DNA of 64,000 bases from JADCRZ01 sp037718865. GTDB lineage: Bacteria; Bacteroidota; Bacteroidia; Chitinophagales; Chitinophagaceae. Both the position numbers and the translations under genes were made by a program. A model generated the notes under the pieces. It saw nothing but the letters and a program-made list of their open reading frames with translations, was not told the origin of the DNA and did no database searches. Each line of letters begins with the position of its first letter. Position 1 is the first letter of the stretch. The stretch spans positions 9,905-73,904 of the forward strand of contig JBBJMP010000029.1 in NCBI GenBank assembly GCA_037718865.1. The letters are read 5' to 3'. Positions 53,965-62,825 of the stretch are shown piece after piece.

Positions 53965-55086
53965 TTATCTATTAAAGGCCTTTTTTAATTCTTTTACAGC
54001 CAGTTCCTGTGCATATATCGCTTCGGGTATCACACTGGCCATTCCAAAAAATTCGTGGGTAACCCCGATGTACTTTTTATAGGTAACGGCTACGGAAGCT
54101 TCTCTCAGCTTGTCTGCAAGTAACATTCCTTCGCTTAAAAGAGGATCGATTTCAGCAGCGATGATTGTTGTCGAAGGCATCATTTTCAGGTTAGCCTTAA
54201 CCAAAGAGATCCGGGTATCATTTCCCTGAGCCGGGTTTTGAAGATAATGCCCGAAGAACCATTGCATCAACGGCCTGCTCAACGGCTTGGCATCAGCGTA
54301 CATCTGGTAAGAAGGTGTATTAAAATCATAGTTGGCTATTGGATAAACCAGCAGCTCATGCACAGGTATCTTATTACCTTTATCCCTGGCCATCATGCTC
54401 ACTGCAGCGGCAAGATTGCCTCCTGCACTTTCACCAGCCACAGCTATGCGGTTTGGATCACCTTTGATAGACGATGCGTTCCTGACCACCCAGTCATAGG
54501 CTGCATAAGAATCATTGTGTGCGGTAGGAAATTTATACTCCGGTGCCTTTCTGTAGACAACCGAAACCACTATAGCATTAGCTTTTTCAGATAAGGCCTG
54601 CGTTGACGCGTTATAAACATCCGGGCTTCCAATTACCCAGCCGCCGCCATGATAATAAACAATCACCGGGTAAACTGTCTTACCGGTTTTAGGAGTATAG
54701 ATACGCAGGTGAATCTGGCCTTCATCTACAGGAATATCCTTGCCCATGGTATCCACATTAAACGGCGGAGGAGCAATATTATAATCCTTCATTACATCCA
54801 TAGCTGCATTCGCCGGCGTCGGCGCCTTTCTGGCTTGTTCCGGGGTTAAAGTATATAATGGCGGCGTGCCATAGCTTTCCAGCTTTTCAATAACTGTCTG
54901 CATTTGCGGAGTTATGGTTGGTCCCCAGGCTGGCTTTGGGCCCTTGGGTTTGATGCTGGCGATCTTTGGATCAACTTCAGTTTTCGTACAGGAGGCTAAC
55001 AAGAGAAGAAAGGCAACAGAAAGGCAGATAAATTCTGATAATGGTTTTTTAAGGCCATAGTGGCACGGACTAAATATTTGCTTCAT
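53965..55086 (-). CDS. Alpha/beta hydrolase (HSL-type esterase) lipoprotein
   Basis: 373 residues. A signal sequence ends in a lipobox (LLLLASCTKTE). The hydrolase domain has the oxyanion motif YHGGGW, the nucleophile elbow GESAGGN and late 'DPLLSEG' and 'THEFFG' segments holding the Asp and His. This is the hormone-sensitive-lipase family. Probably a surface or periplasmic esterase. Substrate unknown. Confidence 0.93.
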   Translation of the reverse strand: MKQIFSPCHYGLKKPLSEFICLSVAFLLLLASCTKTEVDPKIASIKPKGPKPAWGPTITPQMQTVIEKLESYGTPPLYTLTPEQARKAPTPANAAMDVMKDYNIAPPPFNVDTMGKDIPVDEGQIHLRIYTPKTGKTVYPVIVYYHGGGWVIGSPDVYNASTQALSEKANAIVVSVVYRKAPEYKFPTAHNDSYAAYDWVVRNASSIKGDPNRIAVAGESAGGNLAAAVSMMARDKGNKIPVHELLVYPIANYDFNTPSYQMYADAKPLSRPLMQWFFGHYLQNPAQGNDTRISLVKANLKMMPSTTIIAAEIDPLLSEGMLLADKLREASVAVTYKKYIGVTHEFFGMASVIPEAIYAQELAVKELKKAFNR

Positions 55087-55199
55087 AAGTTTGACTATTT
55101 ACTCTTTGAATTAAATAATTATGCCACCACATACGGAACAAGCAGTTAAATAGATTCAATGTATATAAAAAATTAAATGCCCTCCCGGGGACATATACA

Positions 55200-55242
55200 C
55201 TTGCAGTTCGAAGTTCAGGATTTGGGTTCGTGTCAGGATGAA
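55200..55242. repeat. GTTCGAAGTTCAGG-type repeat
   Basis: AGTTCGAAGTTCAGGATTTGGGTTCG, close to a stretch at 20974-21000 (GTTCGAAGTTCAGGGTTCGGG) after nuoI. It is another short dispersed repeat; it fills the gap before the ROK gene stop. Confidence 0.6.
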
Positions 55243-55252
55243 ATTTGTATTG

Positions 55253-55972
55253 TTAGTCCATTTCATTATGCCATAAACGGGCACCGCCCCTGATCCCATC
55301 CCGGTTACTAAATAGTATCATATTTTCTTCAAGCTGAAAACTCAGCTTTTTCGCATTACCTCCACCTATGTATAACTGGTCATAATTAAAGGTGGTTTTA
55401 AGTATGTCTATCACTTTCTGCATTCTTTCATTCCATTTCTCCAATCCTTTTGACACGAATGCGGCTTCTCCAACATACTGATCGTAAGTTCTGTCCTTGG
55501 AAACCGGGTGCTGGCCCAATTCCAGGTGGGGCAACAGCTTGCCATCTTTTACAAAAGCCGTCCCAAAACCCGTTCCCAGCGTGATGACCATTTCAAACCC
55601 TTTACCTTTGATGACTCCAAGCCCGAGCATATCGGCGTCGTTAAGGATCCTTACAGGCTTGCCTAAGACATCACTTAACTGTTTTGAAAGGTCTACGTCT
55701 TTCCAAAGTGCCGTATTTAAATTGGGTGCCGTGTGAATAATTCCCTGCCTTACATATCCGGGAAACCCGACGGAAACCTTGTTATAGTCACCGCACGATT
55801 TTGACAATTCCTGGATGATGTTAATAACACTTGACGGTGAGGCAGGATCTGGAGTTGGTAATTTTTGATAGTCCATCAGCATTTCGCCTTCGCAGTTCAG
55901 CAGTGTTGCTTTGATATTGGAACCGCCTATATCGACAGATAAAATCTGATCGCCGTTTGAAGATATCTCCAT
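55253..55972 (-). CDS. ROK-family kinase, polyphosphate-glucokinase-like
   Basis: 239 residues with an actin-like ATPase fold: phosphate 1 'SVDIGGSNIKATLL', 'VSVGFPGYVRQG', catalytic Asp in 'RILNDADMLGLGVI', phosphate 2 'VITLGTGFGTAFVKDG', 'LELGQHPV', and adenosine motif 'YIGGGNAKKL'. The set resembles PPGK-type glucokinases more than N-acetyl sugar kinases. Stands alone, next to an MFS permease in the same orientation (ending 86 bp before its start). Confidence 0.88.
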   Translation of the reverse strand: MEISSNGDQILSVDIGGSNIKATLLNCEGEMLMDYQKLPTPDPASPSSVINIIQELSKSCGDYNKVSVGFPGYVRQGIIHTAPNLNTALWKDVDLSKQLSDVLGKPVRILNDADMLGLGVIKGKGFEMVITLGTGFGTAFVKDGKLLPHLELGQHPVSKDRTYDQYVGEAAFVSKGLEKWNERMQKVIDILKTTFNYDQLYIGGGNAKKLSFQLEENMILFSNRDGIRGGARLWHNEMD

Positions 55973-56057
55973 GTGATTTTTGTTAGATTATTAAAACAAA
56001 TGTAATTGAACCCTCACAATATCGGCATTTGTTTTCGAGCGCGGGAACATAGCCGGC

Positions 56058-57356
56058 TCATTTTAATTCTTTATCAATCCGTGAGGTTGATCTGGTGTCC
56101 TTCATACTTACATATACTATCAGCGATAAAAATATGCAGACCGTTACAAACCAGTAATATCCCGTTTCATATCCTATATTTTTCAAATATAAAGCCCAGT
56201 ATTCAGCCGAGCCGCCGAAAATGGCAACCGTCAGGGCATACGGCAATCCGACGCCAAGCGCCCGCACTTCTGCGGGGAACAGTTCTGCTTTAACGATGGC
56301 ATTGATAGAGGTATAGCCGCTGACAATAACCAGGGCTGCCATCATCAAAACAAATATCCAAAGCAGGCTGGATGTGCGGCTTAACATCGTTAATAACGGC
56401 ACCGTACTTATGGTGCCCAGAAATCCAAATCCAATCAACAAAGGGCGCCGTCCAATACGATCGGATAACAAGCCAAACAAGGGTTGAATTAATGCGAAAA
56501 TAAGCAGCGAACTGAAACTAAGCAGGGTCGACTGATCCTTGGTAAGCTTTACCGTATTAACCAGGAATTTTTGCATATAGGTGGAATACGTGTAAAAGGC
56601 GATGGTACCTCCCAGCGTAAGACCAACCACAGTGGCAATAGCCCTTGGGTATCGCAACAGCTCTTTTATAGATCCTCTGTTTTCACTTTTATCCCGGCTG
56701 TTTTTAAATGATCCGGTTTCTTCCAGGTTGCTGCGCAGGTAAAGCGCCACGACTGATAATAAAGCTCCAAGAAAAAAAGGCAAACGCCAACCCCAGTCGT
56801 GTAATTCTGCAGGTGTAAGAAATATTCTTTGTAAAATGATCTGCAGGCCCAAAGCCAGTAGTTGTCCACCAATCAGGGTGACATACTGAAAGCTCGAATA
56901 GAAACCCCTTCTTTCGGGACTTGCAATCTCACTGAGATAAGTCGCGGAGGTTCCGTATTCGCCTCCCACGCTTAAACCTTGTAATAATCGGGCAATCAGG
57001 AGAAGCACTGGTGCTGCGATGCCAATGGTAGCGTAACCGGGTGTAAGCGCAATCAGCAGCGAACCGAATGACATCAGGAGTACCGAAGAGGTCAGAGCGG
57101 TTTTACGGCCCGAACGATCTGCAATTCGCCCAAATACCCAGCCGCCGATGGGCCGCATTAAAAAGCCGACCGCAAAAATGCCTGCCGTATTCAGTAACTG
57201 GGCCGTGAGATTATCGTTGGGGAAAAAAGCGTGAGCGAAGTATAGTGAAAAAGCCGAATAGGCATACCAATCATACCATTCCACCAGATTGCCAATAGAG
57301 CCTCCGAATATGGCTCTTAAGCGCCGGGTGGTAGTGTCCTTGTTGCTGGTATGCAT
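56058..57356 (-). CDS. MFS transporter, metabolite:H+ symporter type
   Basis: 432 residues, 12 predicted helices. Family marks are 'GSIGNLVEWYDWYAYSAFSLYFAHAFFP', 'RPIGGWVFGRIADRSGRKTAL' and 'LLQGLSVGGEYGTSATYLSEIASPERRGFYSS', as in KgtP/ShiA-like MHS permeases for dicarboxylates or related acids. Substrate not determinable. Confidence 0.92.
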   Translation of the reverse strand: MHTSNKDTTTRRLRAIFGGSIGNLVEWYDWYAYSAFSLYFAHAFFPNDNLTAQLLNTAGIFAVGFLMRPIGGWVFGRIADRSGRKTALTSSVLLMSFGSLLIALTPGYATIGIAAPVLLLIARLLQGLSVGGEYGTSATYLSEIASPERRGFYSSFQYVTLIGGQLLALGLQIILQRIFLTPAELHDWGWRLPFFLGALLSVVALYLRSNLEETGSFKNSRDKSENRGSIKELLRYPRAIATVVGLTLGGTIAFYTYSTYMQKFLVNTVKLTKDQSTLLSFSSLLIFALIQPLFGLLSDRIGRRPLLIGFGFLGTISTVPLLTMLSRTSSLLWIFVLMMAALVIVSGYTSINAIVKAELFPAEVRALGVGLPYALTVAIFGGSAEYWALYLKNIGYETGYYWFVTVCIFLSLIVYVSMKDTRSTSRIDKELK

Positions 57357-57813
57357 GGAGTTTAAGGTTTAGGGGTTAAAGTTGGGGGATGTACGGAATT
57401 GCCTTTAAGGCATCACCAATGAAATCAACAAATGCCCTGATTTGGCTCAGGGCATTATACATTTCAGCCGGATTCGCCAGAGGACTGATGAGTACCATTA
57501 ACACTCATAGGCTTCTTCTGAAGGCATACCAAAGATACAGCGAAACCGTTGTCGACCTAAATCAGCGGGTTTACACGTTGCTTGATTCACCAACCTCCAG
57601 CGGAATTTCGGGAGTCTGAGTCGGACAAATTAGCGGTCAGAAATTAGCTGAATTTTAAAGCAGATGCAAAATGTTTACATCATCAGCGGGATGGGTGACG
57701 ATATATTGGCGGTCGTATTGCCGCAATGAACAATACAATAAAGCGAAAGGAAGAGCGCTGAGTATCAATGGTTGAAATTATTTGTATATTGGGGGAGTGC
57801 GTATAATACAACT
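57357..57813. other. Gene-poor stretch with a possible LysR remnant
   Basis: No complete gene is seen. On the minus strand 57376-57475 reads to a stop with NPAEMYNALSQIRAFVDFIG, which resembles the C-terminal tail of a LysR regulator, but no body is found upstream. The last 100 bp before 57814 is the left boundary of the cassette-like array and has no attC-like hairpin that I can recognise. Confidence 0.3.
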
Positions 57814-57828
57814 GTTGCCTGCTACCTT
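57814..57828 (+). repeat. Left core of cassette 1 (GTTGCCTGC...)
   Basis: GTTGCCTGCTACCTT at 57814-57828 is the reverse complement, with one mismatch, of AAGGCAGCAGGCAAC at 59020-59034. The first nine bases match exactly. The site stands 12 bp before the ATG at 57840. This pairing of a cassette's first bases with its own tail is expected for integron cassettes. Confidence 0.75.
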
Positions 57829-57839
57829 ATTGACACACC

Positions 57840-59018
57840 ATGAAAATTCAAGAGAGTCAAATGAAGCAATGCTATAGATTAAAATTGACTGGACTGTTTT
57901 TAATAGCAGTACTTTCCTGTTTTACAATTTATGCTCAAACAAAAAGTTCATTATTAACAGACAATAAACTAAAAAATAAACTTGACTCTGCAATTGATTA
58001 TTCCGCCAAAATTTATTTGCAAGACAGTAACACAAATGGAATTTCAATAGGAGTTTATAATAAAGGGAGAAAGTATACATATAACTACGGAAAAGCAGAA
58101 AAAGATTCAGATAAACTTGCTTCCGCCGACAACTATTATAACATTGGTTCAGTGGCAAAAACTTTCGTAACGACAATTGTTGCACAAGCAGTAATTGACA
58201 AAAAATTAAATCTAAATGACGACATAAGAAAGTTTTTACCTGGTCAATATCCTAATTTAGAATATGAACATCAACCAATCCGTTTTGTTAACCTTGCTAA
58301 TCACACTTCAGCTTTGCCAACAACATTTCGGATGTTTTCACCTTCAATTAAGGACAGTTTAAAAAAATTAAGTATCGCGGAGCAAGTAAATTTTTATTCA
58401 CTTTACAATCAGGACAACTTACTCGCAGACCTTCATCTTGTAAAACCTGACACACTGCCTGGAACTAAGTTTCAATATAACAGCACTGCAATGATGCTTT
58501 TGATTTTACTGCTTGAGAGAGTTTACCACCAGCCCTATGAAAAAATAGTGACAGACTATTTAAAGAGACATTTAAAGATGTACGTCACGAAACCATTTTT
58601 GTCAACCGAAGAAATTAAAAATGCAGTTCAGGGATATAATAACAATAGCAAACCGCAACAATTTTTAAATTTAAAAGGCTTTTATTTCGGACCAACAATG
58701 AACTCTACAATAAATGATATGCTTAAATACATACAGGCTAACCTTTCAGAAAAAGATAAAGCTATTAAGATGACACATCAACTTACTTATGGAAAGAAGG
58801 ATGGTTTTGGATTAGGTTTGGGTTGGATGATGGACAATAACACTAATGGCGAAAGATATACTTATCACGACGGTAACACCAAAATTGGATACAACACACT
58901 TTGTGTATTATATCCAAGTGAAGATTTAGGTTTTATCATTATTGTAAACGATACTATAAGCCAAGACAAAGTAGGTGAACTTGAAAACAGTATGAAAAGG
59001 GCGTTGGACACAAAGTGA
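57840..59018 (+). CDS. Serine hydrolase, beta-lactamase/class C-like (cassette 1)
   Basis: 392 residues with a signal peptide (LTGLFLIAVLSCFTIYAQ). The SxxK motif is SVAK in 'YNIGSVAKTFVTTIVAQAVID'. The second motif is YNS in 'TKFQYNSTAMMLLILLLERVY'. A later 'YHDGNTKIGYN' supplies the H-x-G-like third motif. These are DD-peptidase/esterase relatives and do not by themselves imply antibiotic resistance. An in-frame ATG at 57861 is an alternative start. It is AT-rich compared with the MFS and ROK genes, consistent with transfer, and lies between a GTTG core and an attC-like hairpin. Confidence 0.9.
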   Translation: MKIQESQMKQCYRLKLTGLFLIAVLSCFTIYAQTKSSLLTDNKLKNKLDSAIDYSAKIYLQDSNTNGISIGVYNKGRKYTYNYGKAEKDSDKLASADNYYNIGSVAKTFVTTIVAQAVIDKKLNLNDDIRKFLPGQYPNLEYEHQPIRFVNLANHTSALPTTFRMFSPSIKDSLKKLSIAEQVNFYSLYNQDNLLADLHLVKPDTLPGTKFQYNSTAMMLLILLLERVYHQPYEKIVTDYLKRHLKMYVTKPFLSTEEIKNAVQGYNNNSKPQQFLNLKGFYFGPTMNSTINDMLKYIQANLSEKDKAIKMTHQLTYGKKDGFGLGLGWMMDNNTNGERYTYHDGNTKIGYNTLCVLYPSEDLGFIIIVNDTISQDKVGELENSMKRALDTK

Positions 59019-59019
59019 C

Positions 59020-59222
59020 AAGGCAGCAGGCAACAGCAGTATTTGCAATAGCAGGGGTGACGTGCAAGTCCTCGTCTATAATTCACTGTCAGTAACAGTT
59101 CCAGCGTGACATTAGTAATTTAGCTTTTGTTCATATCTTCATCTGTAGTTTTTCAATCAGCAATAGTTCGGGCTGACGTTTTCCAAATGCCCTGCCATCG
59201 CAAATACTCGAACGTTGTGTGC
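59020..59222 (+). other. attC-like recombination site 1
   Basis: Starts AAGGCAGCAGGCAAC (59020-59034), complementary to the cassette's left core. Inner arms GTATTTGCAATAGCAGGG (59039-59056) and CCCTGCCATCGCAAATAC (59190-59207) pair at 16 of 18 positions. Then comes TCGAAC and the next core GTTGTGTGC (59214-59222). Overall about 200 bp, longer than most described attC sites, with the family's imperfect stem and an unpaired base pattern. The loop holds TTCGGGCTGACGTTTTCC, conserved in site 2. Confidence 0.75.
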
Positions 59223-59264
59223 AAGCTAAACGCTGACATTCCTAATCAATCAAAATCAATAATT

Positions 59265-60149
59265 ATGCAACGTAGAACGTTTATTAAAAATTCAACGGTG
59301 ACAGTTATCAGCGTTAGTGCTTTCGGAGTTATAAACTGGAATGGTACAAACTTTGAAGGCGACACACCAACCACGACCGATGTTCTTGGACCGTTTTATA
59401 GACCAGGTTCGCCAATTCGTACAAGTCTTAGACTTCCCAAATCAAATGGGACACCAATAGTTTTAAAAGGCTACATTCTTAAAGAAAATGGGAAGACTCC
59501 CATCAATAATGCTTTAGTAGAAATTTGGCATTGTGATGAAAATGAAGTGTATGATAATACATCAGATGAATACAAATATCGTGGCGGACAAAGAACAAAA
59601 GCAGACGGAAAGTATGAGTTCAAATCTATTTTGCCGGTTCCCTATAAAGCTGCCCCAAACGACGAATCGTCTTGGCGACCTGCACATATACACATGAGAG
59701 TTTCCGTACCAAATCAACAGGACTTAATTACTCAAATCTATTTTAAAGGTGGTAAGTACAATGAGACCGACAAACCGGCTTCAGACCCAAAAGCTGTAAA
59801 CAGAATTCTTACTATTTCTAAAAATAATTCAGGAGAAAGTGAAATAGTTTTCAATGTAATTATGAGTAAGGAAATTCCTCTTGACAAAAAAGTTTACGAC
59901 AAGATTACGGGACTTTATGATATTGGAGATAATAACTTTGTTGAGTTTATTAAAAACGATGATTTGCTGTTTATGAAACATAATGGACAGCTTAGAGCAA
60001 GTTTGAAATATATTGGCAATAACACCTTTGAAGGTGGCATAGGTTATCCCAAAGCGACTTTTGAGTTACAAAATGACGGAAGTGTAAAAGTAGTTGTAGA
60101 GCGGAATACTAAGACTTATAATGGCATAAAGTATTTGAAGTACAATTGA
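59265..60149 (+). CDS. Intradiol ring-cleavage dioxygenase-like protein (cassette 2)
   Basis: 294 residues from the ATG at 59265 (MQRRTFIKNS), which gives a Tat-like or secretory signal. The dioxygenase domain has 'TTTDVLGPFYRPGSP', 'ALVEIWHCDENEVYDN', the iron-ligand tyrosine region 'EYKYRGGQRTKADGKYEF' and the His pair in 'RPAHIHMRV'. The C-terminal 90 residues form a separate beta-rich part (GLYDIGDNNFVEFIKNDD...). Related proteins exist in oxidative degradation, but the substrate here is unknown. It starts 43 bp after the GTTGTGTGC core. Confidence 0.88.
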   Translation: MQRRTFIKNSTVTVISVSAFGVINWNGTNFEGDTPTTTDVLGPFYRPGSPIRTSLRLPKSNGTPIVLKGYILKENGKTPINNALVEIWHCDENEVYDNTSDEYKYRGGQRTKADGKYEFKSILPVPYKAAPNDESSWRPAHIHMRVSVPNQQDLITQIYFKGGKYNETDKPASDPKAVNRILTISKNNSGESEIVFNVIMSKEIPLDKKVYDKITGLYDIGDNNFVEFIKNDDLLFMKHNGQLRASLKYIGNNTFEGGIGYPKATFELQNDGSVKVVVERNTKTYNGIKYLKYN

Positions 60150-60174
60150 CGAAGCAATTTTTGGCACTGACAGA

Positions 60175-60379
60175 TAGCCTGCACACAACAGCGAGGTTTT
60201 GCGTCAGCGGGGGCGACGAATAAATTCTCATCTTTAACACTAATATCGGCTACAGATCCAGCTGACGGAACACAGATGAGTTATAAATATATTTTCAACT
60301 TTTGTATCTTTAATCAGCCTCAGTTCCGGGCTGAACGTTTTCCAAATGCCCCACCGAACGCAAAGCCCGAACGTTGAAC
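60175..60379 (+). other. attC-like recombination site 2
   Basis: TAGCCTGCACACAAC (60175-60189) is the reverse complement, with one mismatch, of GTTGTGTGCAAGCTA at 59214-59228, the left core of the same cassette. Inner arms GGTTTTGCGTCAGCGGGG (from 60195) and CCCCACCGAACGCAAAGCC (60349-60367) pair imperfectly; then CGAAC and the core GTTGAAC (60373-60379), which fits the integron consensus GTTRRRY. Site 2 shares with site 1 the GGGG(C/T)GACG and CTGACGTTTTCCAAATGCCC-type segments. Confidence 0.75.
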
Positions 60380-60460
60380 CAACATTGCCTATCCAGGCAA
60401 TGAGTTTTTTCCAGATGAATTATCTTCGAGTTATTCTTTCATTTTTTAAATTTTAAGATC

Positions 60461-61379
60461 ATGGAAAAAAAACGCTCAGTCCGCAGGCAGTTGCGGCATT
60501 AGAAAAAACCCGCCAATTCCTTGAACTCGCGCACTACAGCGATCATACGATCACCAACTACTTGGCCGAACTGCGCTATCTGTTCTCTTACTATCCAGAT
60601 GTAGTTCCTGCTGACTTCCACTCTGACCTTATCATAGAGTACCTGCTCTATCTGAACAAAACACTTAGCTGCTCTTATAGCAAGTGCTACATGGCATCCC
60701 AAAGCATCGCTTTTTTCTTCCGCCATATTCTGCAAAAGCCTTACGTCATTCCTTCTCTTATCCATCCGCGCAAAACTAAAACGCTGCCTGCTGTGATGAG
60801 TCCTGAAGAGATCGCACGAGTCATCTCTACCATCTCCAGCATCAAGCACCGCTGCATTGTCACGCTGCTGTACAGCTCAGGCCTGCGACTGAGCGAGCTG
60901 ACGCACCTGCGCCTGGGGGACATCGATAGCAAAAGCATGCGTATAAAAGTGGTGCAGGGCAAGGGAAGAAAAGATCGATACACTATTTTGTCGCAGTCAG
61001 TGCTGCTGGAGCTCAGGGCTTACTATGTGCAGTATCGTCCTGTGGAGTACTTGTTCAACGGACAGGGCAAGGGGCGCAGATACAGTCTGCGCAGCATACA
61101 AAAGGTGTGCATGACGCCATTCTTCGCGCCGGGCTTTCGAACAAAGATTACTCTGTTCACACCATAAGGCACAGCTTTGCCACCCACCTGGTAGACGGCG
61201 GCACTGATCTGCATACCGTTAAAGAGCTGCTTGGTCATAACAGTCTGGGCACTACGATGCAATACCTGCACATCAGCGACAGGCGCCTCAAGGGAGTGGT
61301 GAACCCGTATGAGCAGTTGGCTGCAAGTGGTTTGACCGGCTCTCTTAACGCAGGTAGAACGTCACATAACATATATTAA
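60461..61379 (+). pseudogene. Tyrosine recombinase gene with two frameshifts
   Basis: Starts at ATG 60461 followed by a run of eight A (60465-60472); in this frame a stop comes at 60502, while one more A would give MEKKTLSPQAV and the long frame. A second shift lies at about 61105 (GTGTG), after SLRSIQKV. The joined protein has all catalytic residues: the first Arg in SSGLRLSELTHLR, Lys, HTIRHS with the second Arg, ELLGH and the Tyr in TMQYLHIS. It is an XerC/D-like enzyme, as often carried with IS91-type transposases. I see no extra IntI-specific segment, so it is not the integron integrase. Confidence 0.85.
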
Positions 61380-61392
61380 AGCTGTGTAGTCT

Positions 61393-62559
61393 ATGCAATC
61401 TTACAGACCGCCATGTGCGAGCGTGCAGCAGGTGTTGAGCAAACATTCGGAGTACGTTCCATCCAACCTGCATACCCAAAAAGTGCTGCAGCGTTTGAGG
61501 ACCTGTCGCACTTCGGCCCTCGGCTATCATGTGTACCGATGTAGCGATGAAGGCTGTGGTCACGTAAAGTACCAGTATCATAGCTGCAGCGATAGGCACT
61601 GCCCGCAGTGCGGGGCACTAAAGAAGCAGGAGTGGATAGAAGCCCGCACGTCAGAACTGCTGCCGGTGAAGTATTATCACGTGGTCTTTACATTGCCTCA
61701 TGAGCTCAACGCCCTGGTGATGGGACATCGAAGAGAGCTGTACAAACTGCTCTTTGATGCTTCATCACAAACGTTGCTCAGGTTTGCTGCTGATCCTAAG
61801 TACCTGGCAGCGCTGCCTGGCATCATCAGTGTGCTGCACACCTGGGGGCAGCAGTTGAGCTTTCATCCACATGTTCATTCAATTGTAAGCGGCGGCGGCA
61901 TTACCAGCAATAGCACCTGGAAGCAAGCAACAAAGAACGACTGGAATTTTCTTTTCCCGGTTAAAGCCATGAGCCGAGTATACAGGGGAAAGTTCATGGA
62001 AGCCCTCAGAGAACTTATAGATAACAGAACAGTTATACCGCCACCGGGAACAGATACAAGAGCGTTGTTAAATCTGCTGTATCACAAAGACTGGGTAGTG
62101 TATGCCAAAGCGCCCTTTGGCGGACCGCAGGCAGTCATTGAGTACCTGGGTCGCTATACCCATAAGGTGGCTATCAGCAATCACAGAATAACAAGCATCA
62201 ATGAGCAGGATGATACAGTAAGCTTTGCGTATAAGGACTACTTAGATGACAGCAAACAAAAGCAGATGATATTAAGCGGCCCGGAATTTTTGCGCCGTTT
62301 TGAGCAGCATATCCTGCCCAAAGGGTTTACCAAAATAAGAACATATGGTTACTTAAGCAACAGGAACCGCCAGCAGCGCATTAATGAAGTGTTGCAGAAG
62401 ATGGAGTTGCCCCTGCACAAAAAATTAGTGAATGTACCCATGCAGGTGCGCATGATGGAGCAGTATGGCATTGACATCCATGAGTGTCCATGCTGCAAGG
62501 CTAGGAGTATGCAGTTGGTTCATGTGTTCTATCCATGGAAACAAACAGATGACGGGTGA
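61393..62559 (+). CDS. IS91-family transposase (Y-type HUH)
   Basis: 388 residues, complete. Zinc ribbon cysteines at 50, 55, 65, 70 and 73 (CSDRHCPQCG). The HUH motif is at 158-162 in LSFHPHVHS. The catalytic tyrosines are in YLGRYTHK (Y251, Y255). It promotes rolling-circle transposition from the 3' end of the element. A last cysteine pair (CPCC) near the C-terminus may bind another zinc. Confidence 0.95.
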   Translation: MQSYRPPCASVQQVLSKHSEYVPSNLHTQKVLQRLRTCRTSALGYHVYRCSDEGCGHVKYQYHSCSDRHCPQCGALKKQEWIEARTSELLPVKYYHVVFTLPHELNALVMGHRRELYKLLFDASSQTLLRFAADPKYLAALPGIISVLHTWGQQLSFHPHVHSIVSGGGITSNSTWKQATKNDWNFLFPVKAMSRVYRGKFMEALRELIDNRTVIPPPGTDTRALLNLLYHKDWVVYAKAPFGGPQAVIEYLGRYTHKVAISNHRITSINEQDDTVSFAYKDYLDDSKQKQMILSGPEFLRRFEQHILPKGFTKIRTYGYLSNRNRQQRINEVLQKMELPLHKKLVNVPMQVRMMEQYGIDIHECPCCKARSMQLVHVFYPWKQTDDG

Positions 62560-62825
62560 TAGAAATACTGAAAACATAGTCATATGGTATTACATCACAC
62601 CAGGTTTAAAAGGCGTTAGGCCATTGTATGTCCGGTATAAAGAAAATATGAACCAAGTTGAGGAAATACAGGTCGAAAAACTTACTTTGTAAGGGTAATC
62701 CAGGGTTGCTTATTTCGATAAAGGCAAAGCAACTGTGGCTAAGAGATAAAACAAATTAAAAAATCAAACATTTACAATCAGAAAGGCCGATACTTTCTAC
62801 CTAATGGCAATCCTTACGGCACGTC
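62560..62825. other. Right flank of the IS element, no gene seen
   Basis: A short open stretch continues from the transposase in another frame to 62692 but has no coding character. 62609-62618 contains GGCGTTAGGCC, a GTTRRRY match. 62784-62791 holds GAAAGGCC, whose complement GGCCTTTC is at 62890-62897. The right end of the IS element and the remnant of the interrupted cassette are probably here but I cannot separate them. Confidence 0.35.

Larger units (their letters stand above)
60383..62657 (+). mobile_element. IS91-type element with tyrosine recombinase, inserted in the array
   Basis: Holds a broken tyrosine recombinase gene and an intact IS91-type transposase. The left end has a hairpin CATTGCCT-ATCC-AGGCAATG (60383-60402), and the 8-mer TGAACCAA stands at both likely ends (60375-60382 and 62649-62656). 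GAAC and CAAG, the known IS91 target tetranucleotides, occur at 62650-62657. The exact ends are inferred. It appears to have entered the cassette that starts at 60373. Confidence 0.65.

Noticed and set aside
57389..57619. A 76-codon plus-strand frame upstream of the cassette array
   Set aside because: No recognisable product; the opposite strand reads better as a LysR tail remnant, and even that is weak.
57840..59018. The beta-lactamase-like gene as an antibiotic resistance gene
   Set aside because: SxxK serine hydrolases of this kind are mostly esterases or peptidases; nothing in the sequence shows beta-lactam hydrolysis.
60461..61379. The tyrosine recombinase as the integrase of the cassette array
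   Set aside because: It lies inside an IS91-type element, is frameshifted, and shows no insert between the second and third catalytic regions as expected for IntI.
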